The position numbers and the translations under genes are program-made. DNA of 64,000 bases from Mikania micrantha (lineage: Eukaryota; Streptophyta; Magnoliopsida; Asterales; Asteraceae): contig CM018691.1 in the NCBI GenBank assembly GCA_009363875.1, positions 121,273,404-121,337,403 on the forward strand. Reading direction: 5' to 3'. Below, one piece after another: positions 19,627 through 32,021 of the stretch (its first letter is position 1; every line of letters starts with the position of its first letter). The notes beneath the pieces were generated by a model. The model worked only from the letters and a program-made list of their open reading frames with translations. It ran no database searches and was not told the origin of the DNA.

Positions 19627-22600
19627 TTAATCATCGTGCAACACTTCACGAAAAACAACGTTAGATGTGTAAACACCGTCTCGTCCAAAATCCTTAGCAG
19701 GATGCACCAACACCTTCGTATTTTCGCGTGAGATCCCTCTTGACAATGCCACATAAAGTTGTCCATGTGAGAATACTGAATTTGGTAGGTAAACACCAAC
19801 ATGTGGAATTGTTTGTCCTTGAGCTTTATTGATTGTCATTGCAAAGCTAAGTTGAATCGGAAATTGTTTCCTTTTAAGCTTGAATGGAAACATGTCGTCT
19901 TCAGAAGGACATAGAGGAATTCTTGGCAAAAATACTCTTTTTCCGGTGTGTTGACCAACAGCAATTTCTGCATCTATAACATTATGCTGGAACCCTTTAC
20001 AAATCAATCGTGTCCCATTACATAAACCATGTGATGGGTCGATGTTCCGTAACAAAATAATAGGGCAACCAAGTTTTAATCGAAGCTTATGAGGAGGCAA
20101 GCCACTAACAGTAAGTGAGTTTAGGAACTCGATCGGATAAATGTTGCGACGATCATCTTCTACTTCGTCAAAACTGTAGTAAATCTTTTCCTCCCCTTGA
20201 AAAAGGTCAATCATTTGATCATTAATATCATTGACGCTGTCATTGGTGGTAGATAATATTGCTCTAGAGATGATATAATCAGAAGAATACAAATTGGTTT
20301 CAATCAACGGAAAGATGACATTAATCAAGTCTTTGATTGAATTTTCTGGGATGGTGAATGGAATGGTCATGTCATCAGGTATGCGAATAAAACTTCCTTC
20401 AACAATCTCTTCGTTTCCATCACCAACTCTTAAAAGAAAATCAGAAAACCAAGGATCATTACGGGCTCTCATATTTGTGGTCAAACGCATCTTTTTGGTT
20501 ACTGACCAAAGAGGCGACATTCGTAGGCTCGCGTCTACAACCTGTGCTCGAGTGCCTCGTTTAATAACCGGTAAAACTTGTCTGAAGTCACCTCCCATAA
20601 CCATTATCTTTCCACCAAATGGAAGACTAACGCCCATAATGTCTTGGAATGTTCGATCGACTGCCTCAATCCCTTGTCGTTTTGCCATCGATGCTTCATC
20701 CCAAATGATTATTTTGGAATACCTAAATAGTGCAGCAGATCCACTTTGTTTTTTAATGTTGCACAAAGAATTATTATCAAGATTAATGGGAATCTTGAAC
20801 CTTGAGTGAGCAGTTCTCCCTCCAGGCATATTATTTGCTGCAGCACCTGATGAAGCTGTAGCAAGTGCAATAAGACCACGTGAACGAACTTCGGCAAGCA
20901 AAGCTTTGTACAAAAATGTTTTCCCCGTTCCATCTGGACCATCTATAAAAAACACACCTGATAAATCATTATCAACATGCAACATAATTTCATCAAACAC
21001 GTTTCTTTGGACAGAATTAAGCAAATCTTTGGCACATAAGTGTTCAACATCCACAACTATCTCGTGCTCTTCTTGTACCTCACGATGAGTTACATGTTGT
21101 ACGTTAACATCTGCTGTTATGTTTGGCAGATCAAAATCATTGAGATTTTTACCCATAGATCTTAGAAAAACCTCAATATCAGTAAGAACCATATTCCGAA
21201 CTCGTTCAACACTTTGACAATGTAAACGATGATCTTCTGATAGTGAATCAAAGTGGTCGTTCCATAACTTCCGAACATCCCCTGGTTCGCAAAAAATCAT
21301 GATGGTCGCGAATAACCTTCTTAAGGCATTCGGGAACTGAAATAGAGAGGCTTCTGTGAGACAATGTGATAAACTTTCATCGTTTTCTATTAAGCCTAAC
21401 TCAAGTGCTGCTTTCCGAAATGTGGTGTGTCTGACACCATTAACTGTGCAAAGATCATCAAATGAAGTAGGACCTTTAACATTTGACAAAAGTAGCCGTA
21501 AATAGTACCTTTCTCCTTCCGCTGGATTAGCTGAAACAATGCGACCCCTCTGTGTTTTATGTAAACGGGGATTCCAACGACGGGTGGTTCCATTCCAAGT
21601 GTAGTGTTTGGGAAAATCTTTATACAGATATTGTCTTGATGATTCGTCTGTTTTGTTTGTTTCAAAAAATGCAGTCAACATCGTTCTCTTATCTCTTTCC
21701 CTATCAACAATGTCAGACATTATATCATTATCACTGAATCTAACCATCTGATTATTAGGGAGATGAAGTTGTAAGGCTAAAACAGCTGGATAAATCTGTG
21801 AAAGAGGGAATGAAAAAATGCGCCACATAGCCTCTGGCGGCGATACATATCGTGCATCTTGAAATTTTTTAATCTCATTAATGACAGATTGTTGTTCGTC
21901 TTGATCTTGCTCAACTTGAATAACTTGTTTATCATGGCCTTTGTAAACATACTTGAATAAATATTTCACTGATTTTATGCTTGAGCAAACCTCGACATTG
22001 ATGTGACAGTTGAACATCATCAAAAGACTTGGATTATATGGGACAACCCATCTGTTATCCAGATTTTTTCCCCGTACATCCACTTTTATTCCATTATCTC
22101 TCCTTCGATATAATGGATATGCATCATCTCCTTGGGTTGTCTGTTCATTAAATTGTCTAGGATAACGAAACCGACAAATGGGAGGGTCACCCTGCATACA
22201 AGGACTGTTTGAACGTAAGCGTCCACAAGGACCATGAATCATGTGTTTGACAACAAGCTCGTGCAACTTGGGATGTGTTAGTCTGTCAGGGATTTCGGCA
22301 CATACAATCTTATCATAGTGGTCTGGATTACTGATTTTGTCTTGCGGGTACAAAATAAGAAGAAAATGTGCATGCGGCAAACCACGCTTTTGAAACTCGA
22401 TGACGTAAACATATGCCTTTACTTTCCCGAGGACATGTTTCTTGAATAGTTGTTCCTTAAGATCTTCCAATTTAGCACGGAACACCCTTGAAACAAGATC
22501 AGGTCGATCCTGTGCAGTTTGACCAACTTTTAAATTATCACATATCTCAGGCCATCGCGGATTACATGTCATTGTAAGGAATAAATCAGGTTTTCCGTCA

Positions 22601-24697
22601 TCTTGAACCAAACACATAGCATCTAGATACCGACGACGCATGTCCCGAGGCCCTCCAATGAAAGAAGTCGGCAAGACAATGCGTTGTCCGACTCTGTTAG
22701 CATTAACCTCGCCAGCATTAACGCAATCCACAATACCTTGATACAAATCTGCTCTTAACTTAGCCTGGTTTTGCTCACAAAACTGTAAACGTGATGTTTC
22801 AAGTTTTATGTAAATATCTACAACAAATTGTTGTAGCAATCTACCACCAAACAAAAGCACGTTTTCTGTTGAGCGAATTTGGAACTTGTAACAGTAGTAC
22901 TCTCGCATAGCCACTGTTTTCCGACCACGTCGTGTGCTAGACTCTGAATAAAAGTAATGTTAATAGATAATAATACTCATTAATGTATTATATTTAAGTA
23001 TTCACTTAAAAAGGATATGACTATTGTTGATACCTTCCATTTCCTCGTCGATGTTGTCATCATTATTATGAACTTCATTGATCGATACTCCTTCCCGCGG
23101 TATGTTAGAATGCCAGCCTGACTCACCGTTAGGGAAAAATAAAGGATACGACAATGGATCATAACAACCAAAGTATGGCTGAATAGTTTCACCATAATCA
23201 GACCTACCATAAACGACAATACTTCTTTTGTACGAAGTTATATTGTCGTTTCCTTCAACCCAAATACCAGCAACCTATATAATAGTGTGTTGTAATTAAC
23301 TATAAAAATCTAACTATATGCATGAAATTTTATTTCATAAATGTAATAACATTAGTCAAACCTCAGATGTCGTTGGTCTGTTATACACTCTTTGGTCAAG
23401 CTCCACAGAAGCATTCAATGTGACTCGATAGTTGTCCAGAGGTCCTAATTCCCCAAGGCTACGAAATGTGTTGACGTATGGGTTGGCAGAAAGAACACGT
23501 GTCAACATCCGAGTAATACTTCGATCAAGATTGGGCCATTGGAGTCTATGATCTAACTCGGTATCCGGATCATAAAAATATAATTGTAGATATTTAGGTT
23601 TTCCGTCCCTTGGAACCAATTGATCAATCTTGTGATATATTCCTTTATGGGCACGAAAGGTATAAACACCGTCTCTCATATTGTTCATTGTTTCATCCAA
23701 TGTCACACCCATTGAGGCAAAAGAAAAATTGGTGTTATAAGCACGTATATTCTGCCTAAATATTTTTCCAATCTCATCTTGTGATGTGAAAAGGTAGAAC
23801 AATTCATTAGGAATTTGCGAATTTGCTAACTTTGTTTTCCCGCTCATACAACAAAAGGTAGCAAATTCAAATGGAAATAATTTTGCGCCGCAATTAGGAC
23901 ATGGACTCCGCTCCTTTAAAACACGATGGTCTCTAGGTATACCATCGTAAACAAAATTATACGGATCATCTTCAACGTTTTCCTCTATAATAAATACAAA
24001 TTCATTATATTAAACAATATTTTGTAAAACATATTATTGTAATAGAAAATGATCGTCAATAAAATAACCTTGTGCTACTGCAGTTGTGGCTTCATTTAAG
24101 AGACGATGGCTTTGTATGTTATCATCACGAACGGTTGGTTGATGAAACACGTTACGAAATTGAGGTAATAGTGTGCGTGGTTGAATTCTATTACCTATAA
24201 AGTATGCTTTAAAAGTGAAGAAAATGACCAAAGACGTCAACTTAAGTAATCAAATAATTGACAAATAAAAAAAAACCTCGTGATATTTCTTGCATCACTT
24301 CGCCAATTCCGCAAGGGAGTGTACTTGTCGGGGTACTATCTTCTGTTGGATTTTGTGTGTTTGACACATCCTCTCTTGGGAGTTGTAAATTTTCACTACT
24401 ATTAGTTTGTAACGTTCTTTGAGGTATCAATATATTTCTTTCAGAGTTATCGCCAATGCAAATTTTAGATACTTTGCAACTCTCTTTGCGTGAAGCATAA
24501 TATCGCGCGTTAGCTGCTTTTCGTTTTTCACGTGAAGAGGATGCACTTGAGCTAGAAGCAACATTGGTTTCTTGTGGTTTTCTATTCTCCTTAAGAGACG
24601 CATAATATCGTGCGTTATATTCTCTCTTTTTTTCAGCTGGCGTACACACAGATGAGGCAGAAGCACCATCAACATTTTTTGGTCGACCGTTAGTCAT
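19627..24697 (-). CDS. Helitron Rep/helicase (RepHel), five exons
   Basis: The predicted exons are 24697-24277, 24194-24069, 23984-23362, 23274-23034 and 22943-19627. All have GT/AG borders and matching phases, giving about 1575 aa with no stop. Residues 1-140 are basic and repetitive (YNARYYASLKENRK, ANARYYASRKESCK). A CPNCGAKLFP zinc motif and the Helitron-like N domain (VVYGRSDYGETIQPYFGCYD) follow. The HUH nuclease shows FLTMTCNPRWPEI, GLPHAHFLL (His-Ala-His, about residue 661) and KYLFKYVYKG with two tyrosines. The Pif1-like helicase shows Walker A GPDGTGKT (about 1139), IIWDEAS, MGGDFRQVLP, LTTNMRA, AMTINKAQGQT and LYVALSR. It would nick, unwind and transfer the element's single strand in the nucleus. 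In Walker A, Asp replaces the more usual Gly at the third position. All catalytic motifs are present. Confidence 0.9.
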
Positions 24698-24854
24698 TGT
24701 AATTTTATGAATACCTTGTAAATATAATAAAGGAGACTTATCATATAAAGTTCATTTGCCATAAACATAACACACGATAGATTATTAATTATTCATTTAA
24801 TATAAATATCTTAAAACATTAACATAGATAATGCTACATTCAGTTAAAATTAAA

Positions 24855-25901
24855 TTAAAGAGTTGGTGAAAGAAGAGTCTCCACAAACATTGCTCCCTCG
24901 AAACAACGAAACCTATTAGAAGCATAAAAGCATTCAAAGGGCTTCCTATTTGTTTCAATTACGTAAGGTTCCCCACGGTTAGTGACTAAAAACCAATTAC
25001 CATTAGTCATAAAATGTGTTATTTCACAAAATAATCCCAATGGTATAGGTGGAATTGGAGGAAATAACAAACTCTTAATCCAGCGATCATCTTCTAACAT
25101 CCACAACTCTATCCACATAAATTCTATGCCAGTGCTAACGAACATGTGAAGTTCATTATTAATATTCACTAAGTCTCCGAAAGTCATTCCTGCTGAAGCT
25201 AGGGGTGGAAAGGTTATCTCCTTAAAAGTCTCTGAATTTACATCGAAACAAATCAGCACATTTTCACCTCCGATCCAACATTCCGAAACTGTGAAATATA
25301 GGGTATCAACGCAGAAAGTACCGGACGACACGGAGAAAGACGGGCTTGCATACTTCGATCTTGTTAAGAATGGTATATTCCTCCAAGATTCAAATCTCCT
25401 AGAATACACGTTTACAGCAAATTCACCAAATCTACGCTTTATGTGAAGGACCTTGTAGTCGTCATAAGCATCGATGTACAACCCGACCGCATCAGCATTA
25501 TGTTCAAAAAAGCCATGACGATCGTGTGTAGACAAAAGTTTGTAAGAACCGGTGACTGGATTCCAAAGAGCTAACTCAGAAGTATGGTTCAAGCGAACAC
25601 ACAACAATCCATCCAAATGCGCATGAATTGTTACATTATTAAATGGAAAAGAAAGAATGGTGCCTGGCCCATAATCACCGGATTGAAAGTTGATTGGATG
25701 AGCAGAACATGTATGGTCATCAACTAAAACGGCTCTTTGATTAGCAGCAATTAATGAGCGGGAACAATGTATTTTAACAAATTGTGGTGTTAACAATAAT
25801 GCCTTCCATTTCTTACAAACACAATAAGAACGACCTCCAGTCCTCGCTGCCGCCCTTGTTAATATCTCAAATATGATTATTTCATCAGAAATGTGAACCA
25901 T
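24855..25901 (-). CDS. F-box protein with F-box-associated (kelch-like) domain
   Basis: This single 348-codon frame is intact. An F-box lies at residues about 1-42 (HISDEIIIFEILTRAAARTG, CVCKKWKALLLTPQFVKIH), somewhat diverged in the middle. The F-box-associated region follows: LDGLLCVRLNHTSELALWNP, VTGSYKLL, then a run of beta-propeller-like strands to VETNRKPFECF-like blocks near the end. F-box proteins are substrate receptors of SCF ubiquitin ligases. It sits inside the Helitron, on the strand of RepHel and only 157 bp before the RepHel start, so it is either a captured host gene or a resident accessory gene. The frame has survived without stops, which suggests recent capture or use. Confidence 0.85.
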   Translation of the reverse strand: MVHISDEIIIFEILTRAAARTGGRSYCVCKKWKALLLTPQFVKIHCSRSLIAANQRAVLVDDHTCSAHPINFQSGDYGPGTILSFPFNNVTIHAHLDGLLCVRLNHTSELALWNPVTGSYKLLSTHDRHGFFEHNADAVGLYIDAYDDYKVLHIKRRFGEFAVNVYSRRFESWRNIPFLTRSKYASPSFSVSSGTFCVDTLYFTVSECWIGGENVLICFDVNSETFKEITFPPLASAGMTFGDLVNINNELHMFVSTGIEFMWIELWMLEDDRWIKSLLFPPIPPIPLGLFCEITHFMTNGNWFLVTNRGEPYVIETNRKPFECFYASNRFRCFEGAMFVETLLSPTL

Positions 25902-26365
25902 GGTGATACCTTCGTTTTCAAAAAATAATAATGGTTAAAGATTAGCGATGAATGTTTGACTAAACTTCAGGCAAACAACAGTTGACACATATAAAAATAC
26001 TTATATAATATTTTAAAGCATACATAAAAAAGATATTACGCATAAAAAACATACTTATACAATACTTAAAGCATACATCCAACATGAAGATAAGAAAACT
26101 TAATACATCAATTAATATATAAAAACATAATAAATCATCTAAGCAAATTTTAACACATAACAATTACAATTCTAGTATATTGATGTGTGTTTTAATAATC
26201 CTTAGCATGAACACGGACTTTGGTATCGATCTTTTATTTTAATATTTCTTGCCTCGTCCACTTCTGGTTCAAAAATAATCCTACTCAAATTGGTAGACCT
26301 CAAAATATTAACTGAATTAACAAAAAAAAAATAACAAATTAAATTAAAAGAGTTATTATATGAAA

Positions 26366-27276
26366 CTATTTATTAAAAAGTTTGTGTTTGGGGAATAACG
26401 TACTATCAAATAAATGAATTAACTTAACGCGAGATACATATATGGTAGACTTTCGTGAGATGGCTCGAACGATACGTATAGCATCAGTAAACTCCAAATC
26501 CAAAAAAAACAATTGTATTATGTGACCGCTGTCAATAACAATTTTGTGTTAACATTGTTTTAATAAAATACTATTTGCTTAAATAAAAGTGATTACTTAC
26601 GTCATATCTTGAAGGAAAAGTTCAAAATTACAAATAGAGCGTTCACCTGCTATTATTCTACCAACAACATCTAAAATAAAAATAATAAATACAATATAGG
26701 TTTATGATTAGTATTTATTTTATATACAAAAAAAATTTTAAATTGTGGTATTTAAACGTACCAACAATTAGTTTTGTAGATCCTCTGTCGTGTGTAAGAG
26801 TCATTATAGAAGGCACTAAGGGATACAAACGAAACCCTTTAGGAACATCACTTGTAAATGGGAGAAGTTTAGTGTGTTCGGTAATCACAATCTTGTAATC
26901 GCTCCAAATCAAGATGTAATTTTCATATTTTGGCCACTCTTTGTAATCGAAACTCTCTATTTGGAACCGATTTAATACAAACATGTTGTCGACCAAATTC
27001 GTATTATTGTAAAATTTCATTAAATTTGCAGGGATGAAAGCAGGTACCCTATTTCTCTAAAAAAAACAATATGTATTTAATAAGTAAATAACGAAGTCTA
27101 AATATCATATAAAGTACTAACATAAAAAAGAAGCTTACGTGTTGGTCGAGAAAAATAACCAATATTTTGTTTTCACAAATAGGCAAAATGAACTCAACCC
27201 AAACAAAAGACAACGTATACCAAACTCCATACTGTGTGAGCGATGAAACTGAGTCAACAATAGAATGCACATCCAT
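26366..27276 (-). CDS. RPA-like single-strand DNA-binding protein, four exons
   Basis: The exons are 27276-27139, 27056-26762, 26670-26601 and 26528-26366. They join with GT/AG borders and correct phase to about 221 aa. The product reads SLTQYGVWYTLSFVWVEFIL, RNRVPAFIPANLMKFY, MFVLNRFQIESFDYKEW, IWSDYKIVITEHTKLLPF and KLIVDVVGRIIAGERS. The Ile-Pro-x-x-Leu and later LIVDVVGRI patterns match the OB-fold / DUF223 region of plant replication protein A large-subunit paralogs. RPA-like genes are known passengers of plant Helitrons, where they may protect displaced single strands. The last exon (GHIIQLFFLDLEFTDAI) is less typical and its splicing is less certain. It is shorter than host RPA1 and would be a one- or two-OB protein. 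Confidence 0.68.
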
Positions 27277-27884
27277 GTTCAATTAAACCTTCAATTGTTA
27301 AAAAAAATCAAACCAAAGTCCTAATCAACATTAATAAGTGGTTTCTTTGGTTTTGTTGTTGACAACAATTTATCTGTGTCATGAGTTTAACATCCATAAA
27401 TAACAAACAAAAAGTAATATAAATATAGTTATTATTATTATTTATATGAAAGAAATACCTTAAATGTCAAAGTATAAAGACCTGAACGCCAAAAATGTAT
27501 CTACAAAAACACAAAATTGCAAATGGTTAGCATACTATAGAAATCACATATATATACACAACAATTTGTAACATATATATATATATATATAAAATAATAA
27601 TATAATACATGGTAAGATATACACAAATATGCAAAAATGCCACGAAGACTAAAAAGTAAATAAATAATATTAAACTATTTGGGAAGTTAATTTAATTATA
27701 ATATAAATTGTTTTCAAAAAATTACTTCCTAACATAACTAAATTAAGTAACAACTTTGACCAACTGTTTTGACCCGCAAACATACTACTACATTAACATT
27801 TGACTAAAATGCCATTATATATCTTCCCATAAAGTTTAAGCCCAAAAATCACTCCCCTAAGCTTGACCATATTTCTTATTAGCT

Positions 27885-28481
27885 TCATTTCTTCTTTGTA
27901 GCAGGGCCACAACCAGGAGGCCAATCTCGGATTGCTGGAACCTTCCTCTTCTTGATTGCTAATTCATTTTGTTGTTGAGATTCTCTTATGTTGTTGCTCA
28001 TTCCTTCTTTAATGTTGAACTGAGAATCTTCAAGTTGTCTTCTTCTAACGTTTGCATGATACACATCCATTTGTTGAAGGTGCTCATCATATTGTAACAT
28101 TAGCTGAAACCCTTTTCTTGGATCCAATTTCATGTCAGAAGCGATTAATGACCAAAAGCCATTTTTTGTTACGTTTCTTTTTCCACCATTCAGTTTGACA
28201 GCCATATACAGGTAATACAGGTCCACTTCACATCCCTCCATAACTGGAACCCAAAAATCATTCTTCTTTATTACGTATTTATTGAACCACTTCACCATTT
28301 TGTTGAACCGAACCTTGACACATTCTTCTTTGACTATCCTCTTATTGAAGGTATTCAATAAATCCAGGAACACCACCATTTGCTCAATGGTGCTTACCTC
28401 CAATGGTTCCAAATTCTCAAAGAATTGCTTGCCATTTCTAGTCTTGTTCATAGTTGGAATCCTTTCGGCATGTAATTCCAT
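27885..28481 (-). CDS. ARID-domain-like protein in the Helitron
   Basis: This is an intact 198-codon frame. Residues about 75-140 (FWVPVMEGCEVDLYYLYMAV, KLNGGKRNVTKNGFWSLIAS, LMLQYDEHLQQMDVYH) fit the ARID/BRIGHT pattern: an aromatic before the motif, DLY-LY--V---GG---V, then W--IA and a terminal L---Y---L. ARID domains bind DNA, often AT-rich. The C-terminal tail KKRKVPAIRDWPPGCGPATK has a basic cluster and an AIRDWPPGCG segment like one found in plant SUVH histone methyltransferases. The N-terminal 70 residues (FLDLLNTFNKRIVKEECVKV) are unassigned. It lies about 610 bp upstream of the RPA-like gene on the same strand. I cannot tell whether it is a captured fragment or a functional accessory gene. 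Confidence 0.6.
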   Translation of the reverse strand: MELHAERIPTMNKTRNGKQFFENLEPLEVSTIEQMVVFLDLLNTFNKRIVKEECVKVRFNKMVKWFNKYVIKKNDFWVPVMEGCEVDLYYLYMAVKLNGGKRNVTKNGFWSLIASDMKLDPRKGFQLMLQYDEHLQQMDVYHANVRRRQLEDSQFNIKEGMSNNIRESQQQNELAIKKRKVPAIRDWPPGCGPATKKK

Positions 28482-29344
28482 TTCTTCAAAGTAAAGCCTT
28501 GAACCAAATTGTTTAAAAACTCAAGACTATAAAAGCCTTGAGGTAAAATTACAAATTGATTTAACGTTAAAACCGCATAAATACATACAGGTTCTACATG
28601 TATGTTGGTTTTATAATTAGTTTATATACACACACTGATTTACATACATATACACATGCTGCATACATACATACATACTAAACCACATACATATACATAT
28701 AAGACATACATACTAAAACTTATACATACACACTTAAATATGCTAGACCTGCATAAATATTAAAGAAAAAAAGCGGTTTAAAGTCTATTTTTTGGCCATA
28801 TTTACCTTTTATAACAAATACTTTATACACATCAAAGTTTTAATTAAGTGAGAAAACTCATATCAGATCATACATACATAGTTATAGATACACACATATA
28901 CATACAAAGATACATAGATAAATGTAACAGATCATGCAAACAGGTATGTATGTATTTTATAAATACCTAAAGAGATGAAAGTAAACAAACCTTTAAAAAA
29001 ATTGTTTAAAAATTCAAGACTTTAACATGTTGTGTAAAAACTCAAGTCTTTAAAAGCCTTGAGTGAAAATTGTAATTTGATTTAATGTTTGAACTTAATA
29101 CATACACATGCTAATAAAACTTTTTAACAACTCAAATATATAGCTATTTGTTCTTAGGTTGATAAACATAAAGTAAATAGATATTCAATTTGTTTGTATG
29201 CAATCTGTACATGTGTATATGGTTTGCTTGAAGTTATGTGTTTAGCTTATATGTATGTATGTAGTCTGTAAGCATGCAATCTATATCTATATATATGCAA
29301 TCTGTATGTATACATAACTAAGCATACATATACATACACATACA

Positions 29345-29755
29345 TAAATCTATGCATGATGCTCACATAAAGAACTTGTGGTTCAAAACTTGTGGTTCAA
29401 AGAACTTCATACACACATATTACAGAATACATTAATGAACATTTATACTAACTTATAAAAATACATATACATACACATACATAAATCTATGCATGATGCT
29501 CACATAAAGAACTTGTGGTTCAAAACTTGTGGTTCAAAGAACTTCATACACACATATTACAGAATACATTAATGAACATTTATACTAACTTATAAAAATA
29601 CATATCTATACTCCTACATAAATCTATGCATGATGCTCACATAAAGAACTTGTGGTTCAAAACTTGTGGTTCAAAGAACTTCATACACACATATTACAGA
29701 ATACATTAATGAACATTTATACTAACTTTTAAAAAATTCATATTAAAAATTTTTA
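29345..29755. repeat. 137-bp tandem repeat, three copies
   Basis: The units begin TAAATCTATGCATGATGCTC at 29345, 29482 and 29619 and are almost identical. Each contains two copies of CTTGTGGTTCAAA. The array lies inside the microsatellite region of the Helitron. Confidence 0.9.
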
Positions 29756-31943
29756 AACAGGTATGTATTTATGTTGTATGTAGATATTCTAAACAGGTAT
29801 GTATGTATTTTGTAAATACCTAAAGAGACGAAAGTAAACAAACCAGAAGGATAATGATCTCTATTATCTCTAGCGCTCGTGAATCCAAGATGCTTTCTGA
29901 TTAAAACCAAAATTCAGCATATATTATAGTTGATACTGTTAGTGAAAGGTGAACGCAAAAACATCATTTTTATTCTGTTTAATTATGTTATTCAACATTA
30001 ATTTAGAGAAAATAATAAAATCAAATCTTGTTCAAGATTACTTACCAAGATTACCATCAAAATGCAGCTTCAAGAGTGTTTAGAGGGTATGGTCTGATCT
30101 GGTCCATCTACGCTTCACTTTGTCATATAGTTGTATCTGTTTCGATTTTGAGCAGTTTAGATATACGTATAGCTAAGGAACCAACCCATTCATAAACAAT
30201 TACACTCTAACATAATAATCACTATGCCCTGTAACATTTAGAACATGTTACCATGGTTTCAAGTGTTAATAAACAATAACCAGCACAAAAGAAATTCGTC
30301 TATAATCACAGATTCAAATCTGTTAAATATCTGATAGATATTCATCAATAACTGCATATATCATACTAACAGCTCAAAATGTGCAGACTGCACATTTTTG
30401 CATATGTGACCGTTTTAAAAACATCGTTAGGACTACTCAAATCTGCTATGGCAGGGGTCTGCTATGGCAGGGGGAAGGTGTTGTGGCAAAGAGGGTCATA
30501 AAAAAAAGCAATAACAACATGCTAATCAAAGCAAGTTAGTCAGCAAGTAAAAAATTGACCAAGTATAAAATCGAGCAAGTAATTTTTGACCAGTTGTTTA
30601 AACAAAATTTAACCCAAACCAAGCATATCCAAACCAAGACTTCAATAAGTTGTTTCAAAACTCAAGAATTTAACAAAATTGTTTAAAAAATATGTTAATT
30701 TTGTTAACTGCATACATATACATATACATATACTTACGACATACATATAGATACAAGCATACATACCAGCACATATGTATATAACTGCATACATATACAT
30801 ATACATATACTTACGACATACATAATAGCATAAGCACATATAACGAAGTAATTAAAATCAAATATGACATATAAGTTGGACCAGCATACATAAAGCTGGA
30901 CCAACAAAAAATGGTTGTGGTAGGGTGTCCTTGGGAGCAAAAAAAAACATGTTAATTTTTAAAAAATGTCATATTTGTTCAATTTAATATGAGATGTCAT
31001 CTATATGTATGTATAGATAAGTATGTTTATCTTAAACTTAACACAAATGATTGGTAACACCAATCCTTTTAAAAAATGGTTAATACACTAAATTTTAAAA
31101 AATTCATAGTTGTTAGAGTTTTTAAAAAAATAACTGGGGCAGGGGGAAGGTGCTGTGGCAAAGGGTAGGGCCTGTGGCAGGGGGAAGGGCAGGGAGAAGG
31201 AGCTGTAGCAAAGAGGGTCATCAAAAAAAAAGTAATAACAACATGTTAATCAAAGCAAGTTAGTCAGCAAGTAAAAAATTGACCAAGTATAAAATTGAGC
31301 TTGTTTTTTTGAGTTAATCTTTGTTTCTTTGGACCGATTACTTGGCCAGCATGGCATGTTACTATAATGGGAGTGACATGTTGTTTGGCTTGTATAGCGT
31401 GGCAGGAGGGCTGTGGGTGCTGAAATTGAACATACCTCCCTTTCATGTAGAACACAAAAGGTAAAAATAAAACCAAAAAACTTCCTTAACTCTTACATCA
31501 AAAGAAGTAGCAGCAATCTGATTACATAAAAAATGACACAACATACATATCTATAATAACATACATATATATACCAGCATTGATATAGATAACTGCATAC
31601 ATATACATATACATATACTTACGACATACATACCAGCATAAGCACATATAATGAAGTAATTATAATCAAATATGACATATAAGTTGGACCAGCATACATA
31701 AAGCTGGACCAGCAAAAAATGGTTGTGGTAGGGTGTCCTTGGGAGCAAAAAAACATGTTAATTTTGTTAAAAATGTCATATTTGTTCAATTTAATATGAG
31801 ATGTCATCTATATGTATGCATATATAAGTATGTTTATCTTAAACATAACACAAATGGTTGGTAACACCAATCCTTTTAAAAAATGGTTAATACAATAAAT
31901 TTTAAAAAATTCATAGTTGTTAGAGTTTTTAAAAAAATAACCA

Positions 31944-32021
31944 GGGCAGAAGCTGCTAGGGCAGAAGCTGCTAGGGCAGAAGCTGCTAGGGCAGAAGCTG
32001 CTAGGGCAGAAGCTGCTGGGG
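31944..32021 (+). repeat. 15-bp tandem repeat, five copies
   Basis: GGGCAGAAGCTGCTA is repeated five times head to tail, followed by GC-rich sequence. On the plus strand it would encode RAEAA repeats, but the flanks are non-coding. I treat it as a minisatellite. Confidence 0.9.

Noticed and set aside
20294..20809. 171-codon plus-strand frame
   Set aside because: It is antisense to the helicase exon, whose motifs are unambiguous.
29602..29620. TCTATACTCC on the plus strand, identical to the Helitron 5' terminus
   Set aside because: It lies inside a CATA-rich tandem repeat with no matching 3' end. Chance similarity is likely.
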